In this document: positions 51,556-61,662 of the stretch, one piece after another
Position numbering within the stretch: the stretch's first letter is position 1
Layout: the number at the start of each line of letters is the position of its first letter
Assembly (NCBI GenBank): GCA_003213275.1
Contig: QCNH01000002.1
Coordinates: 1-63,298, forward strand
Origin: Prochlorococcus sp. AG-424-M03
GTDB lineage: Bacteria > Cyanobacteriota > Cyanobacteriia > PCC-6307 > Cyanobiaceae
Length of the DNA stretch: 63,298 bases
Direction of reading: 5' to 3'
The notes under the pieces: generated by a model
The model's database searches: none
The model's input: only the letters and a program-made list of their open reading frames with translations
Told to the model about the DNA's origin: nothing
Made by a program: the position numbers and the translations under genes

Positions 51556-51705
51556 CTAATCAGCTGCACCGCCATTATTTGCTGTACCTGTAACGTTTCC
51601 ACCATCAGGTCTACCATCAGTTCTTAATTTCCTTTTTTTGAACTTTCTAGCATATGCACGATTACGTTCCTGCTTTTCTTTTTTTAGATTCCTTCTCTTA
51701 GACAT
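51556..51705 (-). CDS. small basic protein, 49 aa, absent from ORF track
   Basis: Manual translation MSKRRNLKKEKQERNRAYARKFKKRKLRTDGRPDGGNVTGTANNGGAAD*; lies between the GT2 and devA genes on the same strand. Confidence 0.75.
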   Translation of the reverse strand: MSKRRNLKKEKQERNRAYARKFKKRKLRTDGRPDGGNVTGTANNGGAAD

Positions 51706-51723
51706 GAAATTTTTAGCTTTTAC

Positions 51724-52494
51724 TTATATTAGCTCACTATGAGCACTATATATTTTACCATCTTCCATATTTAATATCCTATCCGCCATATCAGAAATTC
51801 TTGGATCGTGAGTCACCATAAGTACAGAACAATTTTGCTCTTTTGCTAGTTTTCTTAAAAGGGTTACTATTTCTCTGCCTGTGACGCTATCTAAAGCAGA
51901 AGTAGGCTCATCAGCTAGCAAAAGTTTTGGATTGGCCGATAAAGCTCGAGCAATTGCTACTCTCTGTTTCTGCCCACCAGATAAGTCATTGGGTAACTTT
52001 TTATGATGCTCTTCTAATCCAACTGCTGACAACCAATTTCGTGATATTTCGCGTCTTTGCAAATAAGTTAAACCTTTTATTAAATCGGCGCCCATTTGAA
52101 CATTTTGTTCAGCTGTTAAACATCTCAGAAGATTATGACCTTGAAAAATCATGCCAATACTTCTCCTAAGAATCTGACGAGTTTTTCTTGATGCTCCATT
52201 TAACTGATTATTTAAAACAGTTAAATCTCCACTTTGACAGGTTCTCAAAGCACCAATTAAGGTTAAAAGAGTCGTTTTACCGCATCCAGAAGGTCCTTTT
52301 AAAAGAACCAACTCTCCTTTATCAATATTCAAATTAACATCATTAAGAACTTGTTTTTTATTTTCATTTTTTCCATAAAAGTGACTTAAATTATTTATTG
52401 AGACTGTTTTTAAGTTTTTAATATTTTTTTTTAATTTATTACCTTTAACCATTTTAATTAAATTATCAGAAAATTTCTGCAGGATCGGCATCAA
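51724..52494 (-). CDS. devA: DevA-like ABC exporter ATP-binding subunit
   Basis: LLKGPSGCGKTTLLTLIGALR, LSGGQKQRVAIARALSANPKLLLADEPTSALDS. Confidence 0.92.
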   Translation of the reverse strand: MMPILQKFSDNLIKMVKGNKLKKNIKNLKTVSINNLSHFYGKNENKKQVLNDVNLNIDKGELVLLKGPSGCGKTTLLTLIGALRTCQSGDLTVLNNQLNGASRKTRQILRRSIGMIFQGHNLLRCLTAEQNVQMGADLIKGLTYLQRREISRNWLSAVGLEEHHKKLPNDLSGGQKQRVAIARALSANPKLLLADEPTSALDSVTGREIVTLLRKLAKEQNCSVLMVTHDPRISDMADRILNMEDGKIYSAHSELI

Positions 52495-53638
52495 CTAACT
52501 TACGCATAGCAATACCAGCGGACCCCATACACATTACTAAAACTAGTACAAAAATTAAAATCGTTTTATCTGTATCCATTATTATTGGGAGTTTAGTAGA
52601 ACTTCTTATAACTGAGTAAAGTATTTGACCTGAGAAATAAGCAGGTAAATAACCAAACAATGCCAACAAAAATCCCTCTCTAGCTACGACAAAGAAAAGA
52701 GACTTAAGTCTATACCCCATTGCCAATAAGGTGGCGTATTCTGGGAGGTGGTCTGTAACGTCACTATATAGAATTTGATAAACGACCACACAACCTACAA
52801 CAAAACCCATCAAAGCTCCCAAACTAAATATAAAACCAATCGCAGTACTATTTTTCCAATAATTCTTCTCAAATTCTATAAATTGATTTTTTGTGAGAAT
52901 ACGAACATCATTTGGGAGCGAGTTATTTAAAATTTTTGAAATAAATTCAGGGTCAGAACCTTTTCTAAGCTTTACTAAACCAATTTCTATACTTCCAGGA
53001 GGATTTGCGGGGAAAAGTCTTAAGAAAGTTTCTCTGCTAGTTATCAAGTTACCGTCAGCACCGAAAGACGGTCCTAACTCAACAAGGCCTTCAACAATTA
53101 CTCTTTTTCCAGCAACTTCTGTTTCAACTTTTTTATCGGATAAAAACCATTCTTCAATTGGTCCAAATTCGGGTCTAGAAAGTTTGTCAAAGAGTACTCT
53201 TGATGGATTTCTTAATTTATAAGCTTTGTTTGAGAATCCTTCATCTAAGAGAAGTGAATCTGAGGGATTAAAACCTAAAGCAAGTATAGATCTAGTTTTA
53301 AGATTTTCGGGATTTCTCCAAAGTAGATAATTGAGATTGACAGGGGCTGTTTTTTCAACTTCTTCTAAAGCAAGAGTTTGAATCAACCTTCTTTTTGGGA
53401 ATCCGCTCATGCTAATAGAACTTTTCGATCTGGGACTTATTAAAATTAGATCAGCATCTAAAAGTTTATGAATAGTTACGCTCGTATCAAATAAACCATC
53501 TCTGAAACCTAATTGCATAAACATCAAAATTCCTGCAAAACATATACCTGCAATAGCAACTCCCAACCTTAATGGTTGCCTTGTTAATAGCAACCAAGCT
53601 AATGGTATTTTTCTGAATTTAAAAAGAGAAAAATTCAT
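52466..53638 (-). CDS. devC: DevC-like ABC exporter permease
   Basis: WLLLTRQPLRLGVAIAGICFAGILMFMQLGFRDGLFDTSVTIHKLLDADLILISPRS; C-terminal FtsX-like TM helices. Confidence 0.92.
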   Translation of the reverse strand: MNFSLFKFRKIPLAWLLLTRQPLRLGVAIAGICFAGILMFMQLGFRDGLFDTSVTIHKLLDADLILISPRSKSSISMSGFPKRRLIQTLALEEVEKTAPVNLNYLLWRNPENLKTRSILALGFNPSDSLLLDEGFSNKAYKLRNPSRVLFDKLSRPEFGPIEEWFLSDKKVETEVAGKRVIVEGLVELGPSFGADGNLITSRETFLRLFPANPPGSIEIGLVKLRKGSDPEFISKILNNSLPNDVRILTKNQFIEFEKNYWKNSTAIGFIFSLGALMGFVVGCVVVYQILYSDVTDHLPEYATLLAMGYRLKSLFFVVAREGFLLALFGYLPAYFSGQILYSVIRSSTKLPIIMDTDKTILIFVLVLVMCMGSAGIAMRKLVDADPAEIF

Positions 53639-54549
53639 TAAGGGATAAATTTTGCAATCACTTTCATCCCCGTGTAATTTTTCACAATTTCTATAGATTC
53701 TTTATCTAACTTTACGAGTACCTCGATAATACGCGAATCAGCATCCCCTGTTGGATCAGTTGATAAAACTCTTCGTTGTTTTACTTGAGGACTGATTCTA
53801 ATTACCTTGCCTTTGAGTTTTTTTTGGAAACCGCCATTCTCACTACTCAATTCAACATTTTGAGAAATAAAGACTCTATCGATATCAGATTCATAAACCT
53901 CTATTAAAGCTTCCATCTTTTGACTTGAACCAATATCCAAGATTCCTTCATTTGTAGGCCTCTCACCAACTCGCGTATTTATCTCAAGTATAAAACCATC
54001 AATTGGGCTCCTTAACTTTGAATTAAAAAGATCTATCTCGATATTTTTTTTATCTCCGATATGATTTATTTTTTGTTTTTGCAACTTTAATAACTCGTCT
54101 TTTCTCTGCGACAACTGAACAAAAGAATATGCATCATTACTCAAAGCCAACTCATACCTTTCTATTTGATTTTTCTTTAAGGAAATTTCATCGTTAATAT
54201 TATCAATTAGTTTTTCGTTCCTCTCAAGATCAGCAATTAATTTCTTTCTGTTTTCGAAGATTGCAAGAATATCATCTTTTTTTACAAAATCTCCTACATT
54301 TACTAAAATTTCAATTATTCGAGGAGAAGATCCAAACTGACTTATCGGAGCAGCCAATTGCCTGACCTCTCCCGAAGGGGAGAGTTGACCAAGTGCTGCA
54401 ACAGCTGTAATAGGCGGAATAAAATCTGCAGTTGTTGCCTCTTTTAGTTCGGAATTTGATTTATTATTACCAGAGCAGGAAACAATTCCAAGAGTCAATG
54501 GGCCAAGTAATAAATAAAAAATTAAAATTTTAAGTGTATTTAAATGCAT
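53638..54549 (-). CDS. devB: DevB-like membrane-fusion (HlyD-family) subunit
   Basis: Lipoprotein-like N-terminus, GQLSPSGEVRQLAAPISQFGSSPRIIEILVNVGDFVKKDDILAIFE, coiled coil, RSPIDGFILEINTRVGE. Confidence 0.92.
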   Translation of the reverse strand: MHLNTLKILIFYLLLGPLTLGIVSCSGNNKSNSELKEATTADFIPPITAVAALGQLSPSGEVRQLAAPISQFGSSPRIIEILVNVGDFVKKDDILAIFENRKKLIADLERNEKLIDNINDEISLKKNQIERYELALSNDAYSFVQLSQRKDELLKLQKQKINHIGDKKNIEIDLFNSKLRSPIDGFILEINTRVGERPTNEGILDIGSSQKMEALIEVYESDIDRVFISQNVELSSENGGFQKKLKGKVIRISPQVKQRRVLSTDPTGDADSRIIEVLVKLDKESIEIVKNYTGMKVIAKFIP

Positions 54550-55274
54550 TAAAAATCAAATAAAACAGTTTTTATATAGTTATTAACCCATTTTTCATCA
54601 AAATATTTTAAAAGAACCATGCTAGTCTTTTCATTTTTCATTTGTTGCAGGCAATAATTCTTTTGATAATCAATTCTCTCTTGAATAATTTCCTCCTTGA
54701 ATTCAGTTTTAGCTTGCTTACTTAATTTGACCAATATAGAAAGGTATTCATTAACAACCTTGCAAAAAGCATTTTGTTCAGATTTATTTTTTAAAGAAGC
54801 AAAAAATACATTTTTTGAAAAAATCTTCCCCCAGTTAGGTATCTCTCTAACAGAGGTAAAAGAACTTTTATCAACTTCAGCTAATAATTTTTCATATTTT
54901 TTACTTTGATTTTGAGATGCCGGCGATAAATCAACAATGGCAGCAGAAACAATATCATTTATTTTTACTAAGTCCATTCCAAAGATTGGAATGTCAAACT
55001 TTGGATCAGGGAAAAAAACGCAATGTAAAATTCTAAGATTTTTCGAAAATTCTGCCACTTCAATATGTAATTTCCTAAATCCTTTTGCTTTATGAAATTC
55101 GTTTTCTATATAAAGTTCTCTACCCTTTTCGTTAGATATTATGTTAGTAAGGTTAGGATCAACTTCTATACATTTAAGATTCTCAAGCATTGATCTATGC
55201 TCTCTAATATTTTGTAACAAGTCCAAAATAAGAGGGTCTATTAATTTAGTTTTAGTTAAAGATTCAGACAACAA
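54549..55274 (-). CDS. pcyA: phycocyanobilin:ferredoxin oxidoreductase
   Basis: [68 protein letters not shown]. Confidence 0.93.
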   Translation of the reverse strand: MLSESLTKTKLIDPLILDLLQNIREHRSMLENLKCIEVDPNLTNIISNEKGRELYIENEFHKAKGFRKLHIEVAEFSKNLRILHCVFFPDPKFDIPIFGMDLVKINDIVSAAIVDLSPASQNQSKKYEKLLAEVDKSSFTSVREIPNWGKIFSKNVFFASLKNKSEQNAFCKVVNEYLSILVKLSKQAKTEFKEEIIQERIDYQKNYCLQQMKNEKTSMVLLKYFDEKWVNNYIKTVLFDF

Positions 55275-55315
55275 GATTAAAAAGGAACAGAATAGAGGTT
55301 AAAGAACAAATTTAA

Positions 55316-56581
55316 ATGAATGTAGGAGAGATTAACTACTACACCCATTCAAGCAAAACCAAATGCGTATTTGTGGATAATAATGAATTGCCGCTTATTA
55401 GCATTGATATTTGGTGCAAAGCAGGTTCTTCATTTGAGGAAGCCGATAAAAATGGCACTGCTCATTTCCTAGAACATATGCTTTTTAAAGGCTCTAATAA
55501 AATAATGCCAGGTGAATTTGATCATAAAATTGAATCACTAGGAGGATTAAGCAATGCTTCAACAGGTTATGATGATGTTCATTACCATGTCCTTATTCCA
55601 CCAGTTAACTTTAGAGAATCACTTGCTCTTTTGACAAATATTGTTGTTTCTCCAAATTTCAATTCTGATGAATTTATTAAAGAAAAAGGGGTAGTTATTG
55701 ATGAAATAAAGCAACAAAATGATCAACCTGAAGAAAAATTATTTAATTACTTCTTAAAAAGGGTTTGGCTTAGTTCGAATTATGCGAATTCGATACTGGG
55801 AACTGAAGAAAGTATTAAAAAACTAGAGATAAATGACCTTGAGGAATTTCATACCAAACATTACACTGCTGAAAAGATTTGCATTGCAATTGCAGGCAAT
55901 CTCTCAAAAGATATTTATAAAATTTTTAAAGAGAGTGATTTATCTGGGATAAATAAAAGTCCAATTTATAAGAAACAAAATTTCATAAATCAAACAAATA
56001 AAACCTCCTTAAAAATTAGAAATGGTAGAGAAGTAATTAACTTTGATAATTTAGAGTTTTCAAGAATATATATGGCTTGGTTTATTCCAAACTTAAGTAA
56101 TCAAAAAAATATTATTGGATTAGAAATATTAGCATCAATACTCTCTGTAGGAAGAAATAGCAGATTAGTAAGAAGTTTAAAAGAAAATAATAATCTTGTT
56201 GAATCAGTATATGTAGATGTAAATGCAGGCGAATTAGGTGGATTATTCATCTTGGAAGCAAGTTGTGAAAAAAAAGATATTTATTTAGTAGAAAAACAAA
56301 TCAATAAAATAATAGATGAAATCTCAGAATCTCGAATTATAACTTCAGATGAAATTAAAAAAGCTATTAATATTGTAAAAAGTAACTATGTTTTTAATTT
56401 AGAGACATCAACACAGCTTTCTTCATTCTTTGGTAATGAACTTCTTTGGGGGAGGAAATCTTCTATCAACAAGTTAGAAAGTAACTTAAGATATTGGAAT
56501 GATTTGGATAATTTCAAAGAGATAACGCAATACATACAAGGAGAAAAATTTACTCTAATTGCATCACCAAATAAATGTTAA
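55316..56581 (+). CDS. M16 family zinc peptidase (catalytic-type)
   Basis: HXXEH in GTAHFLEHMLFKGS; EEKLFNYFLKRVW. Confidence 0.93.
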   Translation: MNVGEINYYTHSSKTKCVFVDNNELPLISIDIWCKAGSSFEEADKNGTAHFLEHMLFKGSNKIMPGEFDHKIESLGGLSNASTGYDDVHYHVLIPPVNFRESLALLTNIVVSPNFNSDEFIKEKGVVIDEIKQQNDQPEEKLFNYFLKRVWLSSNYANSILGTEESIKKLEINDLEEFHTKHYTAEKICIAIAGNLSKDIYKIFKESDLSGINKSPIYKKQNFINQTNKTSLKIRNGREVINFDNLEFSRIYMAWFIPNLSNQKNIIGLEILASILSVGRNSRLVRSLKENNNLVESVYVDVNAGELGGLFILEASCEKKDIYLVEKQINKIIDEISESRIITSDEIKKAINIVKSNYVFNLETSTQLSSFFGNELLWGRKSSINKLESNLRYWNDLDNFKEITQYIQGEKFTLIASPNKC

Positions 56582-57792
56582 AAAGATATTTTTTAAACCA
56601 TAAAAAAAGAAACTTTTCAATTGCTTCAATTTGGATTAAAGGAGGAAGTGATATGGATAGTATTAGCAAAAAAGGTATAAACAAGATTCTTTGTTCATTA
56701 CTTATACGGGGGTGTGAAGGATTTGATAATTTAGACCTTTCGGAATATATAGCTTCCTACGGTGCAGAATTAAATCACGAAGTATTTGAAGATGGTATTT
56801 CGATAAGTATTAAATCCCTAAATGAACATTTCAACAAATTACTACCTCTATTAGATTTAATAATTAATAAGCCAATTCTCTCGAATATTGAATTCCAAAA
56901 AGTAAAGAAAACCTCTATTGATTTGATAAAAAAAGATAGAGAGAATCCTTTCAATATTTGTTTTGATAAATGGAGAAAAATTGTTTATTCAAGTCATCCT
57001 TATGCTTTTAATACAATTGGCAATGCAAATGATGTATCAAAAATTACCTATAAAGACGTTTTATTTGAGTTTAAAAATTTTAAAAGGAGAGAGAAGTATC
57101 TCATCTCAAATAATTTGGAAATAAATGGAGAAAATTTAAAAACATCGAATCAAGAAATTCAAGAAGAAAAATCAGTTACTAGAAATTTTGATTTAGATCC
57201 TTTGAATAGATTTGATTACTTTAATAATGATTCAAACCAAACAATCTTAATGATAGGCAATCAAACTTGTTCTCGAAGAAGTAGCGAATACTTATCACTT
57301 AAAGTTTTGGAGTCATATTTATCTTATGGAATGAGTGGAGCTTTATTTAAACTATTTAGGGAAAGAAATGGCATTACTTATGATCTAGGTGTTTTTAATC
57401 CTATTAGAATTGGAAATGCGCCATTTTTAGTGTATTTATCAGTATCCAATAAAAATGCCCTTTTTGCCTTTGAACTTTTATCATCTCTATGGAAAGATTT
57501 ACTCATTAAGCCTTTAATTGATGCTGAAATATTTTTAGCTAAAGAAAAATTAAAAGGTTCTTTCCTTCTTAGCAATCAATCATTAGATGAAGTTTTGGAG
57601 CGAAAGATACAATTAATTAGCTATGGAATAGCACCTATTTCGGAAATCGATTTACATTCAAAGATTGAAGAAATATCTTCTTTAGATATTCTCAAATTGA
57701 CTAATAAGTATTTTTCGAAACCTTTTTTGAGCATTTCTGGCAATGAAAAAATATGTTTAGAGATTTCTAGTAGATGGCAGAAAAACTTTTAA
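56575..57792 (+). CDS. M16 family peptidase-like protein, non-catalytic partner
   Basis: M16 fold with no HXXEH at the expected site (KGINKILCSLLIRGCEG); overlaps the upstream M16 gene by 7 bp. Confidence 0.87.
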   Translation: MLKRYFLNHKKRNFSIASIWIKGGSDMDSISKKGINKILCSLLIRGCEGFDNLDLSEYIASYGAELNHEVFEDGISISIKSLNEHFNKLLPLLDLIINKPILSNIEFQKVKKTSIDLIKKDRENPFNICFDKWRKIVYSSHPYAFNTIGNANDVSKITYKDVLFEFKNFKRREKYLISNNLEINGENLKTSNQEIQEEKSVTRNFDLDPLNRFDYFNNDSNQTILMIGNQTCSRRSSEYLSLKVLESYLSYGMSGALFKLFRERNGITYDLGVFNPIRIGNAPFLVYLSVSNKNALFAFELLSSLWKDLLIKPLIDAEIFLAKEKLKGSFLLSNQSLDEVLERKIQLISYGIAPISEIDLHSKIEEISSLDILKLTNKYFSKPFLSISGNEKICLEISSRWQKNF

Positions 57793-57793
57793 T

Positions 57794-58006
57794 TTATATT
57801 TTCTCAATCTTATTAATATCTATTAAAAAGGAACCTCTTCTAAACTTTATTTCAACAGTATCAAGAGATTTTATAGATAGGATTTCCCCTATTTCATCAA
57901 TAGCGACTAAATCAGGTGGTCTTAGCATTGGCATATTATCTGAAGTCTTTAGGTAGGAAAGTGGCGCAATCAACTTGACCTTATCATTGATATCAAATTT
58001 CATCAA
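57794..58006 (-). CDS. sipA: DUF3148 protein, SipA-like regulator
   Basis: DKVKLIAPLSYLKTSDNMPMLRPPDLVAIDEIGEILSIKSLDTVEIKFRRGSFLID matches the SipA/DUF3148 pattern. Confidence 0.8.
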   Translation of the reverse strand: MMKFDINDKVKLIAPLSYLKTSDNMPMLRPPDLVAIDEIGEILSIKSLDTVEIKFRRGSFLIDINKIEKI

Positions 58007-58110
58007 AAAATTAGAAACAGTCTAGAGTAATATAAGCACAAAGTTAGAGAAAATATCAACGAAATGGATTGTTACATTCTAGAATCAACGAATTAACTTC
58101 TAACAAATTA

Positions 58111-60024
58111 ATGAATCAAAAATTTAAAACATTAATTTTATGGGCCTTACCTATACTTTTAGTAATCGCACTTTCTTACCAATTTTTATCCTCAAGTAAT
58201 GTTGATTCACTCAAATCAAATGGAACAACCATTGCACCAAGAAATTCAGCAGTAGCAAGAGTAAGTTATGGAAGATTCTTAGATTACATTAATTCAGGAA
58301 GAGTTACTTCAGTTGATATTTACGAAGGTGGTAGAAATGCCGTTATAGAGACAATAGATTCGGATTTAGATAATAAAGTTCAAAGATTAAGAGTAGATCT
58401 TCCCGGCTTAACTCCGGAACTTATAAACATTTTAAAAAATGAGGGGATTAGTTTTGATGTACATCCTGTAAAAACTGCTCCACCCGCTTTAGGTATTTTA
58501 GGTAATTTACTTTTCCCAGCTATTTTGATTGGAGGTTTAATTTTGTTAGCCAGAAGATCAAATGGAATGCCTGGAGGTCCTGGGCAAGCAATGCAATTTG
58601 GTAAGACAAAGGCAAGATTTGCAATGGAAGCTGAAACAGGAGTTGTTTTTGACGATGTAGCAGGTGTTAATGAAGCCAAACAGGATTTACAAGAAGTTGT
58701 AACTTTTCTGAAAAAACCTGAAAAATTCACCTCTGTCGGAGCACGGATCCCTAAAGGGGTTTTATTGGTAGGTCCTCCTGGAACTGGTAAAACTCTCTTG
58801 GCAAAAGCAATCGCTGGAGAAGCAGGTGTACCATTTTTTTCATTATCAGGTTCTGAATTCGTAGAAATGTTTGTTGGTGTAGGTGCGAGTAGAGTAAGAG
58901 ATCTTTTTAAAAGGGCTAAAGAAAATAGTCCTTGTCTAATTTTCATAGATGAGATTGATGCTGTTGGAAGGCAAAGAGGCGCTGGAATAGGAGGAGGTAA
59001 TGATGAAAGAGAACAAACTCTCAACCAATTACTTACTGAAATGGATGGATTTGAAGGGAATAGTGGCATAATAATAATTGCAGCGACAAACAGACCTGAT
59101 GTTTTAGATTCAGCTCTAATGAGACCAGGCAGATTTGACAGGCAAGTAACCGTAGACGCGCCAGATATCAAAGGAAGATTATCAATTCTTGAAGTACATG
59201 CGAGAAATAAGAAGCTTCGAGAAGATTTAACTCTTGAAAGTATTGCAAGAAGAACACCAGGTTTTACGGGAGCAGATTTAGCAAATTTACTAAATGAGGC
59301 TGCAATCCTAACTGCCAGGAGAAGAAAAGATTCTATTAGTATTTCAGAAATCGATGATTCTGTAGATAGGATTGTTGCTGGAATGGAGGGTTCACCGTTA
59401 ACTGACGGGAGAAGTAAAAGATTAATTGCTTATCATGAAGTTGGGCATGCTCTTATTGGCTCACTAGTTAAAGCTCATGATCCTGTTCAGAAAGTGACCG
59501 TTATTCCAAGAGGTCAAGCAAAAGGATTAACATGGTTTACTCCAGATGATGAACAAACCCTTGTAAGCAGAGCCCAACTAAAGGCCAGAATAATGGGCGC
59601 ATTAGGTGGAAGAGCTGCTGAAGATGTTGTTTTTGGAAAAGGCGAAATTACGACAGGTGCAGGTGGAGATTTCCAACAAGTTGCTTCTATGGCACGTCAA
59701 ATGGTGACTAGATTTGGAATGAGCAATTTAGGCCCTATAGCTTTAGAAGGTGGGAATCAAGAAGTTTTTGTTGGTAGAGATTTAATGACTAGAAGTGAAA
59801 TTTCTGATTCAATCTCCAAACAAATAGACGAAAGTGTAAGATTTATGGTCAAGGAATGTTACAAAGAAACCTATTCCATAGTCAGCAAAAATAGAGAAGC
59901 TATGGATAAAATTGTAGACCTACTAATAGAGAAGGAAACATTAGATGGTGAAGAATTTGTAAGTATTCTTTCTAAATTCACTACTATTCCAAAGAAAGAA
60001 AGAACACCTCAATTATTAAGTTAG
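58111..60024 (+). CDS. ftsH: ATP-dependent zinc metalloprotease FtsH
   Basis: [77 protein letters not shown]. The ORF track starts at 58069; ATG 58111 is likelier. Confidence 0.97.
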   Translation: MNQKFKTLILWALPILLVIALSYQFLSSSNVDSLKSNGTTIAPRNSAVARVSYGRFLDYINSGRVTSVDIYEGGRNAVIETIDSDLDNKVQRLRVDLPGLTPELINILKNEGISFDVHPVKTAPPALGILGNLLFPAILIGGLILLARRSNGMPGGPGQAMQFGKTKARFAMEAETGVVFDDVAGVNEAKQDLQEVVTFLKKPEKFTSVGARIPKGVLLVGPPGTGKTLLAKAIAGEAGVPFFSLSGSEFVEMFVGVGASRVRDLFKRAKENSPCLIFIDEIDAVGRQRGAGIGGGNDEREQTLNQLLTEMDGFEGNSGIIIIAATNRPDVLDSALMRPGRFDRQVTVDAPDIKGRLSILEVHARNKKLREDLTLESIARRTPGFTGADLANLLNEAAILTARRRKDSISISEIDDSVDRIVAGMEGSPLTDGRSKRLIAYHEVGHALIGSLVKAHDPVQKVTVIPRGQAKGLTWFTPDDEQTLVSRAQLKARIMGALGGRAAEDVVFGKGEITTGAGGDFQQVASMARQMVTRFGMSNLGPIALEGGNQEVFVGRDLMTRSEISDSISKQIDESVRFMVKECYKETYSIVSKNREAMDKIVDLLIEKETLDGEEFVSILSKFTTIPKKERTPQLLS

Positions 60025-60608
60025 AACTTAACAGGTTTTTTATCTAAGACTAGATCTATTAATCCATACTCAACAGCCTCTTTGGGAGACATATAAAAGT
60101 CTCTATCAGTATCTTCTTTAATAGTTTCATAATCTCTACCAGTTCTCTCTGATAATTCAGTATTAAGACGTTCCTTTAAAAACAAAATTTCATCTGCTTG
60201 AATTCTTATGTCACTGGCTTGTCCCCTAGCCCCTCCAAGTGGTTGATGAATCATTATTCTTGAATGTCTAAGGCTGCTTCTTTTACCTTTTGTACCTGCA
60301 GCCAACAAAAAAGCACCCATACTAGCTGCCAAACCTACACAAACTGTATGAATGTCCGGCTTAACATGTTGCATTGTGTCAAAGATACCTAAGCCATCGT
60401 AAACAGATCCTCCTGGAGAATTTATATACATATATATATCTTTCTCAGGGTCCTCTGCTTCGAGGAATAATAATTGAGCAACAATTCTATTAGCTGTTTC
60501 ACTAGTGACTTGTTCTCCCAAAAAGATTATTCTCTCTCTTAATAATCTGGAATAAATATCAAATACTCTTTCACTACCACCAGACTCTTCTAAAACTAAA
60601 GGGATCAT
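60021..60608 (-). CDS. clpP: ATP-dependent Clp protease proteolytic subunit
   Basis: [59 protein letters not shown]. Confidence 0.97.
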   Translation of the reverse strand: MIPLVLEESGGSERVFDIYSRLLRERIIFLGEQVTSETANRIVAQLLFLEAEDPEKDIYMYINSPGGSVYDGLGIFDTMQHVKPDIHTVCVGLAASMGAFLLAAGTKGKRSSLRHSRIMIHQPLGGARGQASDIRIQADEILFLKERLNTELSERTGRDYETIKEDTDRDFYMSPKEAVEYGLIDLVLDKKPVKF

Positions 60609-60688
60609 AATAATATTTATCTGTTTATTAGATACTAACGATATAGAGTCAACATACGCTAACCTTATTAAGGTTTACATATAAAAAA

Positions 60689-61300
60689 TTGAAAGAAAAA
60701 TTGACTGTTTCAGATAGCAAAAAATTATTCCATGAACTATTCCCTTACGTAATTCCAGGTTTATATAAAAGAATAGTTGATGAAATGCTTGTCGAACTAA
60801 ATCTTTTAAATCATCAAAATGAATTTACACAAGATTATCTCTTTTGTGTTGGCATTACCGAAACATTCAAAGAATTAACGAAAGGATACAAACCTGAGAA
60901 ACATTTAGACCTTCTTTTTGAATCTTTATGCAGTTCTACAAATTTCAAAGCCCAGGAAATTCAGGAAATCTCTCAAAAATCCCAAAAGGAATTTAAGGAT
61001 AAGTTATCAAATGATATATTGAAATTATTAAAAGAAAAAAGCAATTCCAAACTTTATCCCTCTAGGATATTAAACCTAGCAGTTTATATTTTGATTTCAA
61101 AATCCAAAGATTTTAGCGATAAAAATGAATCTGAAATTAATAAAATGATTACTGATATTTTTGAGGAATTAAACTTATCTTCAAATAAAGCAGAGAAAGA
61201 TATTGGAATTTACAAAAGCACTATTTCAAAAATGGAACAAGCAAAAGAATTAATGGAAGAACTTAGAATAAAAGATAAGAAAAAAGACGATAAAAAATAA
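60689..61300 (+). CDS. thf1: Thf1/Psb29 photosystem II biogenesis protein
   Basis: VSDSKKLFHELFPYVIPGLYKRIVDEMLVELNLLNHQNEFTQDYLFCVGITETFKELTKGYKPEKHLDLLFESLC. Confidence 0.87.
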   Translation: MKEKLTVSDSKKLFHELFPYVIPGLYKRIVDEMLVELNLLNHQNEFTQDYLFCVGITETFKELTKGYKPEKHLDLLFESLCSSTNFKAQEIQEISQKSQKEFKDKLSNDILKLLKEKSNSKLYPSRILNLAVYILISKSKDFSDKNESEINKMITDIFEELNLSSNKAEKDIGIYKSTISKMEQAKELMEELRIKDKKKDDKK

Positions 61301-61303
61301 TAG

Positions 61304-61444
61304 TTATTTTTTTAATCTCTTTTTATCTTTCCAAGAGATATAAGATATATAAATAACAGCAAATGTTATAAATATGAGTAAAACAAATGATGTAACTATA
61401 AGAAATTTATTTAAATAGATTTCAGAAGTTAAAAATGAAATCAT
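61304..61444 (-). CDS. 46-aa single-TM protein with 4-bp overlap to petN, absent from ORF track
   Basis: Manual translation [46 protein letters not shown]. Confidence 0.7.
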
Positions 61445-61542
61445 ATATCAATAGAACCATCACCATTTCTTCCCCAAACAACCATAGCAATTGAAAAAGT
61501 GAAGATGGCAGCTAATGCAGCCCATCCAATTTGAAAGATCAT
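61441..61542 (-). CDS. petN: cytochrome b6f complex subunit PetN, absent from ORF track
   Basis: Manual translation [33 protein letters not shown], diagnostic PetN sequence. Confidence 0.95.
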
Positions 61543-61662
61543 TATTATTTAAATTATTTATTTAAATATAACAGAACTTCCAAATTTTTTAATCATTTCT
61601 AAGCTAAAGTTAATTTTAATTTCTCAGAAACAAAAATTTGTAAATAGAATAAATAAAAAAAA

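Noticed and set aside
58380-59171. 263-aa minus-strand ORF opposite ftsH
   Set aside because: Shadow ORF fully inside a strongly conserved FtsH coding region; composition reflects antisense codons and no domain is recognisable.
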